64,000 nucleotides of DNA from contig NC_084833.1 of assembly GCF_033115175.1 (NCBI RefSeq), forward strand, positions 50,802,716-50,866,715, written 5' to 3'. Of this stretch, positions 1-9,486 are shown in pieces. Position 1 is the first letter of the stretch; each line of letters begins with the position of its first letter. This DNA is from Lepus europaeus. Its lineage: Eukaryota; Chordata; Mammalia; Lagomorpha; Leporidae. Under the pieces are notes generated by a model. It was given only the letters and a program-made list of their open reading frames with translations, did no database searches and was not told the DNA's origin. Made by a program: the position numbers and the translations under genes.

Positions 1-240
1 TAAAAGAAGTTTTTTTTCTTGAGAATTCTTAATTGGGGTTGCCGTTGGCTTGTAACTATTTGTTGTTTCAATTATTTTAATATGCTCTTGGCACTTTTGC
101 CAATCAACTGTTATCTCAGCAAAATATGAATATTTTAAGCCATATTCTTCATGTGATAGATTGTCCATCATGAACATACTGAAATTTAAATGCTTTAGTC
201 ACAGTCAGTTTTACTGGTTCTTTAAAAAATTGAGCCTAGA
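1..240. other. Unassigned AT-rich sequence
   Basis: This stretch is AT-rich, with no convincing open frame and no repeat family that I recognise. It ends exactly where the first CSINE begins. Confidence 0.4.
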
Positions 241-568
241 GGGGCCAGTGCTGTGGTGTAGCAGGTAAAGCTGCCACCTGCAATGCAGGCATCAAGTGGG
301 CGCCGGTTCAAGTGCCAGCTGCTCTACTTCTAGTCCAGCTCTCTGCTATGGCCTGGGAAAGCAGTGAAGGTGGCCTAAGTCCTTGGGCCCTTGTACCCAC
401 ATGGGAAACCTGGAAGAAACTCCTGGTTCCTGGCTTCAGATCAGCCCAGCTCTGACCCTTGCGGCCATTTGGGGAATGAACCAGTGGATGGAATACCTCT
501 CTCTCTGCCTCTGCCTCTCTATAACTCTGCCTTTCAAATAAATAAATAAATCTTTTTTTTAAAAAAAG
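241..568 (+). mobile_element. CSINE (older group), full length
   Basis: The tRNA-like head starts ggggccagtgctgtggtg, a B-box-like ggttcaagt follows, and the element ends in a CT tract and aaataaataaataaatcttt. An antisense frame through it is a translation of the repeat and not a gene. Confidence 0.95.
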
Positions 569-617
569 CAATGCTTTCCAAAAATGTCTGTTTCTTAATT
601 ATTAAAAAAAAAAAAAT

Positions 618-937
618 GGGGGCTGGTGCTATGGCGTAGCAGATAAAACCATCACCTGCAGTGCCGGCATCCCCTATGGGTGCCAATTTGAGTCCCAGCT
701 GCTCCACTTCCAATCCAGCTCTCTGCTATGGCCTGGGGAAGCAGTAGAGGATGACCCAAAACCCATGTGGGAGATCTGGAAGAAACTCCTGGCTTTTAGC
801 TTCAGATCAGCCCAGCTCTGACCCTTGCGACCATCTTGGGAGTGAACCAGTGGATGGAAGACTTCTCTCTCTCTGCCTCTGCCTCTCTGTGTAACTCTGC
901 CTTTCAAATAAATAAATAAATCTTTTTTTAAAAAAAT
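618..937 (+). mobile_element. CSINE (older group), full length
   Basis: Head ggggctggtgctatggcg, CT tract, then the aaataaataaataaatc tail. It follows a short A-run and directly abuts the L1 3' end downstream. Confidence 0.95.
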
Positions 938-945
938 TGGGTATA

Positions 946-1596
946 CCTTAAGGCATTCGGATCTGGCTAAAAAGCCCATTAGAGTATTTCAGGCATGGAA
1001 AGCTAAGACACTGTGGCAAAAAAATGACCTAAATGAAAGATCTCTGTGAGTGAGATCCTGGTGGAAAGAAGGGACCATTAGAGAAGGAAGGTACTTTTCT
1101 CTGAAGGGAGGAGAGAACTTCCACTTTGATTATGGCCTTGTCTAAATAAGCTTCCATGGCCTTGGCAGCTCATGACAAGAGCCTTGGGTGATTACTGACA
1201 TCATAAATAAGAGTGTCAATTGTTAACAACAGGAGTCACTGTGCATTTGCTCCCCATGTAGGACCTCTGTCCTTAAGGTGTTGTACTATGCGAATTAACA
1301 GTAAAACTAATCTCCAAACAGTACTTTTTTTTTTTTTTTTCAAACAGTACTTTATAATTTGTGTGTCTGTGTCGGTGCAAACTGTTGAAGTTTTTACTTA
1401 GTATAGAGTTGATTTGTATATAAAGATAATTAAAAATTAATCTTAATGAAGAATGGGATGGGAAAGGGAGTAGGAGATGGGATGGTTTGCGGGTGGGAGG
1501 GTGGTTATGGGGGGAAGAACCACTATAATCCAAAAGTTGTACTTTAGAAATCTATTTTAAATAAAAGTTTTCTATAAAAAATAAAATAATAAAAAT
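946..1596 (+). mobile_element. Rabbit L1, 3' UTR only (5'-truncated)
   Basis: The sequence matches the other L1 3' ends in this window (49497-49895 on +, 13626-14958 on -). Shared landmarks include gacctaaatgaaagatctct, aacaggagtcactgtg and a terminal aaataaaag followed by an A-rich tail. Only non-coding 3' UTR is kept. A 13-T insertion between direct repeats lies inside it at 1315-1353. Confidence 0.9.
1315..1353 (-). repeat. Poly(T) insertion with 13-bp direct repeats
   Basis: The 13-mer caaacagtacttt occurs at 1315-1327 and again at 1341-1353, separated only by 13 T. The other L1 copies have this motif once. The structure is that of a poly(A)-only retroinsertion on the minus strand, although slippage plus duplication is an alternative. 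Confidence 0.6.
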
Positions 1597-1630
1597 TGGG
1601 CATAGAAATATGTACAGCCAGGATATAGTA

Positions 1631-1652
1631 TATGTGCTGCCGAAGCGAGCAC
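1631..1652 (-). pseudogene. 5'-fragment of U6 snRNA with flanking direct repeats
   Basis: On the minus strand this reads as U6 nucleotides 1-22 with no mismatch. Five further U6 nucleotides (tacta) overlap the flanking repeat. Direct repeats agccaggatatagta (1616-1630) and agccaggttatagta (1654-1668) match at 14 of 15 positions. There is no A tail, as in known 3'-truncated, self-primed snRNA pseudogenes. It is too short to be functional. Confidence 0.75.
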
Positions 1653-1668
1653 AAGCCAGGTTATAGTA

Positions 1669-2009
1669 ACAATGACCTGACCACATCCTCTTGATGTTCT
1701 CCATCTATCAATACAGAATGTTGTAGTAAAAATTTAAAAGGGTGACGACATCCCAAAATGAATATTGACAAGCAACCAGGGTTAAATGTCCTTAATGTTT
1801 ACCAGAATACCCACTAGATAGTAGATGCTCCATAAATATCTGTTGAGTGAGTGACCAAGTGAATGAAGCATGTAGCTATAAAGATAACATGGGTGTGGAT
1901 TAAATTATACTGTTGACATGTGCCTATGAAATACCGTTAGGTGAGATAAAAGATACCACTCTAAGAATGTATGTCTCCTCCCAGTTGGAGTTCTGAATTC
2001 TTGTCTTTG
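1669..2009. other. Unassigned non-repetitive sequence
   Basis: AT-rich sequence with a short segment at about 1810-1845 (ccataaatatctgttgagtg) that resembles the 3' end of an L2 or MIR. The match is too brief to assign. No gene features are visible. Confidence 0.35.
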
Positions 2010-2100
2010 GCCAGGACCAACGTGGTCCATTGTGGCCATTTGGAGAGTGAACCAGCTTTGTCTTTCAAATAAACATTTCTAAAAATTAAAACAATTTTTT
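2010..2100 (+). mobile_element. CSINE 3' fragment, truncated
   Basis: Only the last part of the element remains: a segment like gtggccatttggagagtgaa, followed immediately by ctttcaaataaac. The head and most of the CT tract are missing. Confidence 0.75.
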
Positions 2101-2862
2101 AAAAAGTATTTCTCCCTCATTAAGATGAGTTAGGAGATGTTATAAATATGCTGCTGCCTGGCTCTCCAAGTGAATGGAAAATTAGATACCACATCAGTCA
2201 CTTCAGTAATATATCTTGAAAATAAGTGCTATCTACCCCACTCCACCCTGCTTATTGGGTGTGACTAAGATATGTCATTGGCTGTAGTCCTTGATTCCAG
2301 CGCTTGTGATTTTTGATCTTTGATCTTGATCTCTTGGGTCTCAAAGCAGCTGAAACTTCAGCCTCTTTGAGCCCAGCAGAGAGTTGGCATCTCCTTGTGA
2401 GTAAGCACTGAATTCTCACAAGAGGGTGGGGGCTGACTTAGCACACCGGACTTCACCAACCAGCCTGTGGGGAAAATGCCCAACTGACTCAAAAAATCTG
2501 TGTGGGAAAATTACTGGATTTTACTAAGCTATGCAAACCAGTTCCTAAAGCCCAATGACATTTTTTAAAGGTGAATTTAGTGAGTTATAATCAGAAATTT
2601 CACTTTCCACAACATCAAGGTCAACTGCCACACACACTCCACCTTTTTAATGTCCCTTGTTTTAAGTAAAGGTGTGACTATTTATATTAGGATAAAAGCA
2701 GGTTTTCCAAACCAGCTCTCTGCTAGAACACTAGCAGTCCACAACTAGACATGGTCTCACAGCTTAAATCAGATAATAGGGGTCTTTTTCCCAAGTCCAA
2801 GAAAACACAAGTTAGTAGAATTTTGTCAATTTTATCTTTCCTTTCTGTAAATTTTTTTAAAA
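2101..2862. other. Unassigned sequence between SINEs
   Basis: Mixed sequence without a sustained frame or a repeat that I can name. It runs up to the 12-base repeat that opens the next CSINE complex. Confidence 0.35.
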
Positions 2863-3214
2863 ATTTATTTATCTGGGGCCAACACTGTGGTGTAGCAGGT
2901 TAAGATTTATTTATCTATTTGAGAGGCACAGTTACATACAGAAAGAGGGAGAGACAGGTCTTCCACCCGTTGGTTCACTCCCCAAATGGCCACAACAGCC
3001 AGAGCTGAGTCGATCCAAGCCAGGCACCAGGAGCTTCTTCGAGTCTCCCACATGGGTGCAGGGGCCCAAGCAGTTGGGCCATCTTCCACTGCTTTCCCAG
3101 GCCATTAGCAGAGAGCTGGTCTGAAGACGAGCAGCCAGGACTTGAACTAGCGTCCATATGGGATGCCGGTGCCACAGGTGGAGGCTTAACCTACTACACC
3201 ACAGTGCCGGCCCC
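2863..3214 (-). mobile_element. CSINE (older group) carrying a 30-nt inverted head fragment
   Basis: A minus-strand CSINE runs from its tail at 2905 to its head at 3214. A 30-nt plus-strand copy of a CSINE head (2875-2904) sits in the tail, flanked by a perfect 12-bp repeat atttatttatct (2863-2874 and 2905-2916). That head matches the complement of 3185-3214 at 27 of 30 positions, so the ends could pair as a stem. Confidence 0.9.
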
Positions 3215-3492
3215 TAGTGGTTTTACATTGCATACATATAGGTTCTACTAGTAAATTGTTCCTTATTCACCACATTGAATTAAACGTGTCAATATTTCAG
3301 GGTGGTGGAAAGGACAACTTGACTTAGATGCTCCACCACTGGCTTAGATGTCAGTGTGAAACAGAACTTTTATGTAATTCATAAAGATCATGTACTTACA
3401 GGAACTGTTTTCTCTAAGGAAATAAAATTATAAAACAAAGTTCAGGCAGTCCCTGGCATATGTCATGAAGTAAAGGACTCTGGGAAAGACTT
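3215..3492. other. Unassigned sequence
   Basis: Short non-repetitive interval between two CSINEs. No feature is recognised. Confidence 0.35.
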
Positions 3493-3823
3493 AGAGGCTG
3501 GCATTGTAGCATAATAGGTAAAGCTGCCATCTGCAACACCAGCATCCCATATGGGCACTGGTTCATGTCCTGTCTGCTCTACTTCCAATTAAATTCCCTG
3601 GTAGTGGCCTGGGAAAGCAGCAGAACATGACCCAACTGTTTGGGTGCCTGCCACCCAAATGGGAGACCTGCATGAACCTGGCTACAGCCTGGCCCAGCCT
3701 TGGCTGCTGGAGCCATATGAGGAATGAACCAGTGGGTAGAAGATCTCTCTCTCTCTCTGTCTCTCCCTAGCTCTCTAACTCTGACTTTCAAATAAATCAA
3801 TAAATCCTTTAAAAATATTTAGA
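3493..3823 (+). mobile_element. CSINE (older group), full length
   Basis: Diverged head gaggctggcattgtagc and tail caaataaatcaataaatcc, with the CT tract reduced to about 30 bases. Confidence 0.92.
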
Positions 3824-3825
3824 CA

Positions 3826-4135
3826 TGGTTTAATAAAGAGGTGACGTTTGAGCTATGCCTTGAAAAGTATAAATTTGGTGAATGTCAGATTAGGGTTGGG
3901 GGGGAAAGAGCAGGAAAGCCGTCACAATCACAGATCAGTTTGGAAAAAGTCACAGGGATACATGGCACCAAGAGTTTGGTTCGGCTCAGCAGAGTCTATT
4001 GGGAAGCAATAGCAGTTGTTGGGGCTGGAGATGATAGCCAAGGGTCAGATCGTGAAGAACAGGCTGAGGCATTTGAACTTCACATTGTACAGAATGAAGG
4101 ACTACTAAGAAGTTTAAGCAAATAAGTCATGGTCA
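3826..4135 (-). mobile_element. L2 LINE fragment
   Basis: Reading as the reverse complement of the L2 3' region, the stretch starts gaggtgacgtttgagctatg and runs into a long diverged segment. The 94-residue plus-strand frame across it is antisense to the L2 and is not thought to be a gene. Confidence 0.6.
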
Positions 4136-4239
4136 TATATGCAGTTAGAAAAAAGAAAAACTTTTGAAGAATAGATTGGAAGTGTGGAAGCCACTTAGGA
4201 GCCTGTTGTAGAAATCAAATTCAAGAATGGTTTTCGACA

Positions 4240-4570
4240 AGGAGCTGATGTTGTGGTTAAGCTGCCTCCTGCTATGCCAGCCTCCCATAGCCAAGCACCA
4301 GTTCAAGTCCTGGCTGCTCTGCACCCAATCCAGCTCCCTGCTAATGCACCTGGGAAGGCAGCAGAAGATGACCCAAATGCCTGGGTCTCTGCGCGCATGT
4401 TAGAAATCCAGATGAAGCTCCTGGCTTCTGGCTTCAGCCTGGCTCCCAGCTATGGCCATTGCAGCCATCTGGGAAGTGAATCAGTGAATGAAAGATATTC
4501 TCTCCCCCTCCCCCTTTCTTCCCTCCCTCTCCTTATAACTCTGACATGCTAAATAAATAAATCTTTTTAA
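4240..4570 (+). mobile_element. CSINE (older group), full length
   Basis: The head is diverged (aaggagctgatgttgtgg). Typical middle segments are present and the tail is ctaaataaataaatctttt. Confidence 0.88.
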
Positions 4571-5059
4571 AACATCTTTTGAAAAATGATTTTGATAGAA
4601 CATGATGTTAAGATTGTGACAGGGTAGGGTGGGAATAGGGGCCACATGAGCTTTAAAAAAATAGAAAGTTACATGTTTCCCTAAAGACAAATGCTGCCTT
4701 GATAAAGGGGTAGAGTCACCAAATCTGCTTTACCTTTTATAAAATGGCACCACCTAACTCTTCCTGTCTTAAAGGGTTGCCGAAATAACACCGATATGCA
4801 GTGTGTGAAGGTGAACACCAGGGAGTGATAGAGAAGTCATCAGTAGGACTGTCATAGTCATCTTCATCCATAGAATTGATAGGAGGTTGCCTCTTTTATG
4901 AGATAAAACAAAGTCAAATACCAACAATTTCATGTGGATTTTCTGGTTTTCCTGTTACTTCCTGCTTCCTTTTAGGGTGTATCATTACTATCATTACTTT
5001 TTTTTTTTTTTTTAAGATGAGCAATATATCTCACCAAGGGGATTTCCAGGAATGCTGGA
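4571..5059. other. Unassigned sequence
   Basis: Non-repetitive sequence with a T-run at about 4998-5014. No frame or motif stands out. Confidence 0.35.
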
Positions 5060-5275
5060 GAGGCAAGTGTGGTAGAAAGTGTGCAGGCTCTGGAGTCAAA
5101 TAACCTAGAATTAAATTCCCCCCTCTAATTTATTAACTGTGGTCGTGGGAAGTCAATCTGTGTCAGTCTTATTTTTTTATCTGGAGAATGGAAGTAAATC
5201 ATACTGCCTTGTAGGGTTATTAAATGATAAAATCCATGACATGTTAGTGTGTGGCACATAAAAGAGGTTGAACAA
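5060..5275 (+). mobile_element. MIR SINE, near full length
   Basis: The sequence follows the MIR order: caggctctggagtcaaataa, a degenerate core, a stretch like tatctggagaatgg, then ttgtagggttattaaatgat and gtgtggcacataaaa. Divergence is high, as expected for an ancient mammalian repeat. Confidence 0.8.
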
Positions 5276-6242
5276 AAGTCTCAACTGTTTCCAATATCCA
5301 CCTACCCTCCCTTTTTCCTACTTGTTCATAGAAGTTTTGGCATAGAACTCAGAGTTTTCTGCCTCCTTGTGTTCCAGAAAAACTGAGTTATGCCAGCGAT
5401 TTTGGTGTACATAAAAATGTTCAGCTGTCATAACTTCAGGCCAAAATCTTTTAGACTGAGTGGCCATTTAAATCATCAATTCCATCATTCCATGGAATTG
5501 CTTTGGTACACAATCTGTGTCAAGTTTTTCTGGAATGCCACAAGCCTCATCACTTTTCACATCATTCAGGAAGTTACTCATTTAGCCCAGACTTCCAATA
5601 AGCTCATACATATAGACTGTGTCATATTCAACTGGAGGTGTCAGCACCATTTTTTTGAAATGTGATAACTGCTTTTGAAAAGGAAAAAAACAAATCAGTT
5701 GAAACGGTATCGATTTCCCTATACTCCCAACTCTGAATCTGACCCTAAAAAGTGAACTCATAATTGCTGACCCTTGTTACTCTTGGCTCCAATAGCACAC
5801 AGAGGGATTTCTGTCTCATTTCCCCTGCTTAACATTTTTATTTCCTGACAATGTTCAATGGTTTTTTTTTAATGCAGCTTCTATTTCATACAAGCACTGT
5901 TCATGTCACAACATATATATGGTGAACAAGACACACAAATCCTTGCACTCAGCAGTTTACATTCTTGTTATAACAACCAAATAAGGTATTATTCAGAGTG
6001 AGTAAGTGCTAGGCAGGAAAAAAAATAGGCTAATGGCTTAGCTAGTGGCTAGTAGGTGGGATGTTAAGTTAGAAAGGGGTGTCAGTGTGGTAAGGCAGTA
6101 ACAGGAACCTGAGGTGGAACTGGGTTTACCATATCTGAGGAATAAAATAGTTAGAATTTTAAAATGTGTTTTATGATGAAGAGATAAAATAGCAGGAGAT
6201 GCAATAGTAGATAAAGGCAGAAAACAGATAAGAATTCTCTGT
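5276..6242. other. Unassigned sequence with possible L2 remnant
   Basis: The section near 5930-6010 (acacaaatccttgcactcag followed by a stretch like acattcttgttataacaacc) resembles the reverse complement of an L2 3' end. The rest is unrecognised. Plus and minus frames of 73-91 residues here lack any recognised domain. Confidence 0.4.
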
Positions 6243-6846
6243 GGGGCTGGCATTGTCATTGTGGCATAGTAGGTTAAGCTATGCTTGTGACACTAGCATC
6301 CATATTGGAGAGCCAGTGCAAATCCCACCTGCTCCACTTCCCAGGAAGGCAGCAGATAATAGTTCAAGCAGACCTGGATAGAGTTCCCATCTCCTAGCTT
6401 TCAGCCTGGCCCAGTCCTGGCTGTCGCAGCCATTTAGGGAGTGAACTAGCAGATGGAAGATTCTCTCTCTCTCTCTCTCTCCTTGTTGCTCTGCTTTTTT
6501 TTTTTTTTAAGATTGATTTATTTATTTGACAGAGTTACACAGAGAGAGGAGAGGGGGAGAGAGAGAGTTCTTCCAGTTGTAGGCCACAATGGCCAGAGCT
6601 GTGCCGATCCAAAGCCAAGATCCAGGAGTTTCTTCCAGTTCTCCCACGTGGGTGCAGGGGCCCAAGGTCTCGGGCTACCTTCTACTGCTTTCCCAGGCCA
6701 TACCAGAGAGCTGGATCGGAAGTGGAGCAGCCGGATCTCGAACCAGTACCCATATGGGATGCCGACGCTTCAGGCCAGGGCGTTAACCCACTGTGCCAAG
6801 GCTGGCCCCTATTCTGCTCTGCTTTTCAAATAAATACATTTTTTTT
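6243..6846 (+). mobile_element. CSINE (older group) split by a second CSINE
   Basis: The 5' part is 6243-6498, and the tail resumes at about 6815 with tgctctgcttttcaaataaa. The interruption is an inverted CSINE at 6499-6810. Confidence 0.88.
6499..6810 (-). mobile_element. CSINE nested inside another CSINE
   Basis: Minus-strand copy from aagattgatttatttatttg to ccaaggctggcccc. Its perfect 12-bp TSD tgctctgctttt lies at 6487-6498 and 6815-6826, inside the host element, so this insertion is the younger of the two. Confidence 0.93.
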
Positions 6847-7092
6847 TTTAAGTTAGTCTCTGAGCTCTGGCCCTCAACTCTCCTGCAGGGCTGGATTCTG
6901 TAACTACCCAACACCAAGGATCTTGCTTTAAACCAGCCGTCTACCACCTGGAAGTCTCCTGTGACTGCCATTCCTACTCCAGCCCCACTGCATGGAGCTG
7001 CGCTGTCTTCCCACCTCCTGGAATTTGCCCCTGGCTGGAATCCAGCCAGAGTCTGATTCTCCACTAAGTGATGGCTTTGTTTAAACTTAAAA
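6847..7092. other. Unassigned sequence
   Basis: Non-repetitive interval. The minus-strand 93-residue frame overlapping it begins in unique sequence and runs into a CSINE, so it is not credible as a gene. Confidence 0.35.
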
Positions 7093-7103
7093 ATTACTAC
7101 TGA

Positions 7104-7464
7104 GGCCAGCGCCGTGGCTCAACAGGCTAATCCTCCGCCTTGCGGCGCCGGCACACCAGGTTCTAGTCCCGGTCGGGGCACCGATCCTATCCCGGTTGCC
7201 CCTCTTCCAGGCCAGCTCTCTGCTGTGGCCAGGGAGTGCAGTGGAGGATGGCCCAAGTGCTTGGGCCCTGCACCCCATGGGAGACCAGGATAAGCACCTG
7301 GCTCCTGCCATCGGATCAGCGCGGTGCGCTGGCCGCAGCACGCTACCGCGGCGGCCATTGGAGGGTGAACCAACAGCAAAGGAAGACCTTTCTCTCTGTC
7401 TCTCTCTCACTGTCCACTCTGCCTGTCAAAAATAAAAAATAAATAAATAAAAATTAAAAAAAAA
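7104..7464 (+). mobile_element. CSINE (young group), first of a same-site pair
   Basis: Head ggccagcgccgtggctcaac, a box-B-like ggttctagtcc, and end ctgcctgtc with an A-rich tail broken by ataaataaataa. It is flanked by attactactga at 7093-7103 and 7465-7475. Confidence 0.95.
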
Positions 7465-7475
7465 ATTACTACTGA

Positions 7476-7808
7476 ATGGCCGGTGCCGTGGCTTAATAGG
7501 CTAATCCTCCGCCTTGTGGCGCCGGCACACCAGGTTCTAGTCCTGGTTGGGGCGCCGGATTCTGTCCCGGTTGCCCCTCTTCCAGGCCAGCTCTCTGCTA
7601 TGGCCCGGGAGTGCAGTGGAGGATGGCCCAAGTGCTTGGGCCCTGCACCCGCATGGGAGACCAGGAGAAGCACCTGGCTCCTGGCTTTGGATCAGTGCGA
7701 TGAGCCGGCCGCAGCGGCCATTGGAGGGTGAACCAACGGCAAAAAGGAAAACCTTTCTCTCTGTCTCTCTCTCTCACTGTCCACTCTGCCTGTCAAAAAA
7801 AAAAAAAA
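7476..7808 (+). mobile_element. CSINE (young group), second of a same-site pair
   Basis: It starts immediately after the middle copy of attactactga and is followed by a third copy at 7809-7819. It differs from its neighbour in the variable segment (ctttggatcagtgcgatg against ccatcggatcagcgcggt) and lacks its extra 3' block, so it looks like an independent insertion and not a tandem duplicate. Confidence 0.95.
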
Positions 7809-7819
7809 ATTACTACTGA

Positions 7820-8268
7820 ATAATGTTTGTTCATTGAAGATAGAAAATAGAGGCAAAGATAAAACTTAAGAGAAAGATAAACCCTAGTTCACATTTGAGA
7901 TGTATCGTTTCTGCTATACATTTAAATATGTTTTTAATCAAAGTATGGTTACAATACAGTGGAATTATTCGATGCTGTAAACAAGTTATAATATAAATAA
8001 TCCAATGTCTACTTCTGCATTAAATAGTTTCTGACATGCTGATGATATATTACAACTGATTCAACCCCTTCATTGCTTTGGGGACAAAAGGATAATTATG
8101 ACACTATAGCAGTTACTAACCACAAAGCACTTAATACATGTTAGGAATGCTAATAATATTACACACATCATTGCTGAGCAAAGACTGTTAAGTGACTTGC
8201 CTAACACTAGCCAGATGAGTAAGTAACAGTGCTGAACAGAAATGCCATTTGCTAAGCAGCTGTGAGGG
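7820..8268. other. Unassigned AT-rich sequence, possible old MIR
   Basis: The section around 8115-8245 (cacttaatacatgttagg, cactagccagatgagtaagt) resembles a reverse-complement MIR, but it is very diverged. Nothing else is recognised. Confidence 0.4.
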
Positions 8269-8475
8269 CACTTCAAAAAATCCATGGAAAATTAAATAAA
8301 AATGGAAGTTTATTTTGGTGAAAAAATTTTTTGAAATTCATGCATATATGAGAGGTCTTCAAAAAGTTCGTGAGAATTGCATATTATAAAAAAAAAAAAC
8401 TATGGATGGATTTCAATGTTTTTTTTGCACCCAAATAAACATATCTTTTCATTCCACTTTACCATGAGCTTTCTT
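8269..8475. mobile_element. MITE-like inverted-repeat element (about 200-bp imperfect palindrome)
   Basis: The left arm begins gcacttcaaaaaatccatgg and contains gtttattttggtg. The right arm, read in reverse complement, contains gtttatttgggtgcaaaa and gctcatgg. Arms of about 70 bp match imperfectly around a centre near 8355-8390. This is the structure of a non-autonomous DNA transposon. I cannot name the family with confidence. Confidence 0.6.
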
Positions 8476-8477
8476 TA

Positions 8478-8799
8478 AAGATGTATTTATTTGAAATGCA
8501 CAATGACAGATAAAAGGGGAGAGACAGAAAGACCTTCCATCTAATGCTTCACTCCCCCAAATGGCCATAATGGCCAGGGTTTGGCTAGTCTGAAGCCAGG
8601 AGTCAGAAACTCCACCCTGGTCTCCCATGTGAATAGCTGGTGCCTGACTACTTGGCCATCATCAATTGCCTTCTCAGGCACATTAGCAGGGAGCTGGATG
8701 GGAAACAGAGCAGCCAGGACTCAAACTGGTGCTCTGGTACAGGATGCTGGCTGGCGTCACCAGTGGTGGCCTAACCCACTGCACCACCACACCAGCCCC
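8478..8799 (-). mobile_element. CSINE (older group), full length
   Basis: Minus-strand tail aaagatgtatttatttgaaa, a reduced purine tract, and the head complement ccaccacaccagcccc. Confidence 0.92.
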
Positions 8800-9170
8800 T
8801 AGCGTGAACTTCTCCCAGTGGCCTCCATTACTGTGGGCTGGGCACTATGCCAGTCTCAGTAGGGAGATAACTTCTGCTATTTCTCTCAGACTTCACAGAT
8901 GAGAACTCTGTGACCCTTCAATAACCTTATTGGGAGTTAGACCTCTGGAAGTTCACTCTCACTAACACTACACAGAATGTGTACTGAAAGTGGGGTGCAG
9001 CCCAGCACACACTTACAACATTACCCCCTTGCCTTAGGCTATGTTCCTTTCCCTTGTTCTGATGCCCCCCGTGATGGCTTCTTCACCTGAGCCTCTCACC
9101 TCTTACCCTCTCTGAGGTTAGGTTCAGTGTCTTTATCTATAAAATGGATATACCATGCTTATTATCTTTT
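8800..9170. other. Unassigned sequence, possible MIR fragment
   Basis: The section near 9100-9165 (ctctctgaggttaggttcag, then tctataaaatggatatacc) resembles the MIR core on the plus strand. The remainder is unrecognised. Confidence 0.4.
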
Positions 9171-9486
9171 AAAGGTTTTATTTATTTATTTGAAAGGCAG
9201 AGATTCAGGGAGAGAGAGGGAGAGAATATTCCATTCACTGGTTCACTCCCCAGATGGCTGCAGCTGCTGGACGAGGCCCCATCCAAAGCCAGGAGCCAGG
9301 AACTCAATGTGAGCTTTGCACATGGGAGCACGGGCTCAAGCTCTTGGGCCATCTTCCACTGCTTTTCCCAGGCACAATAGCAGGGAGCTGGCAGGGAAGT
9401 GGAGCAGCCGGGGCTTGAACTGGGTCCCCTATGGGATGGCGGCACTGCAGGCAGAGGCTTAAATTTCTATGCCACAGTGCTGGCCC
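9171..9486 (-). mobile_element. CSINE (older group), full length
   Basis: Minus-strand tail aaaggttttatttatttatt, then gttcactccccagatggc, and head complement ccacagtgctggcccc. Confidence 0.94.

Noticed and set aside
241-568. tRNA genes at CSINE heads
   Set aside because: Heads keep A- and B-box-like motifs, but a tRNA cloverleaf is not complete and each is followed by the SINE body and tail.
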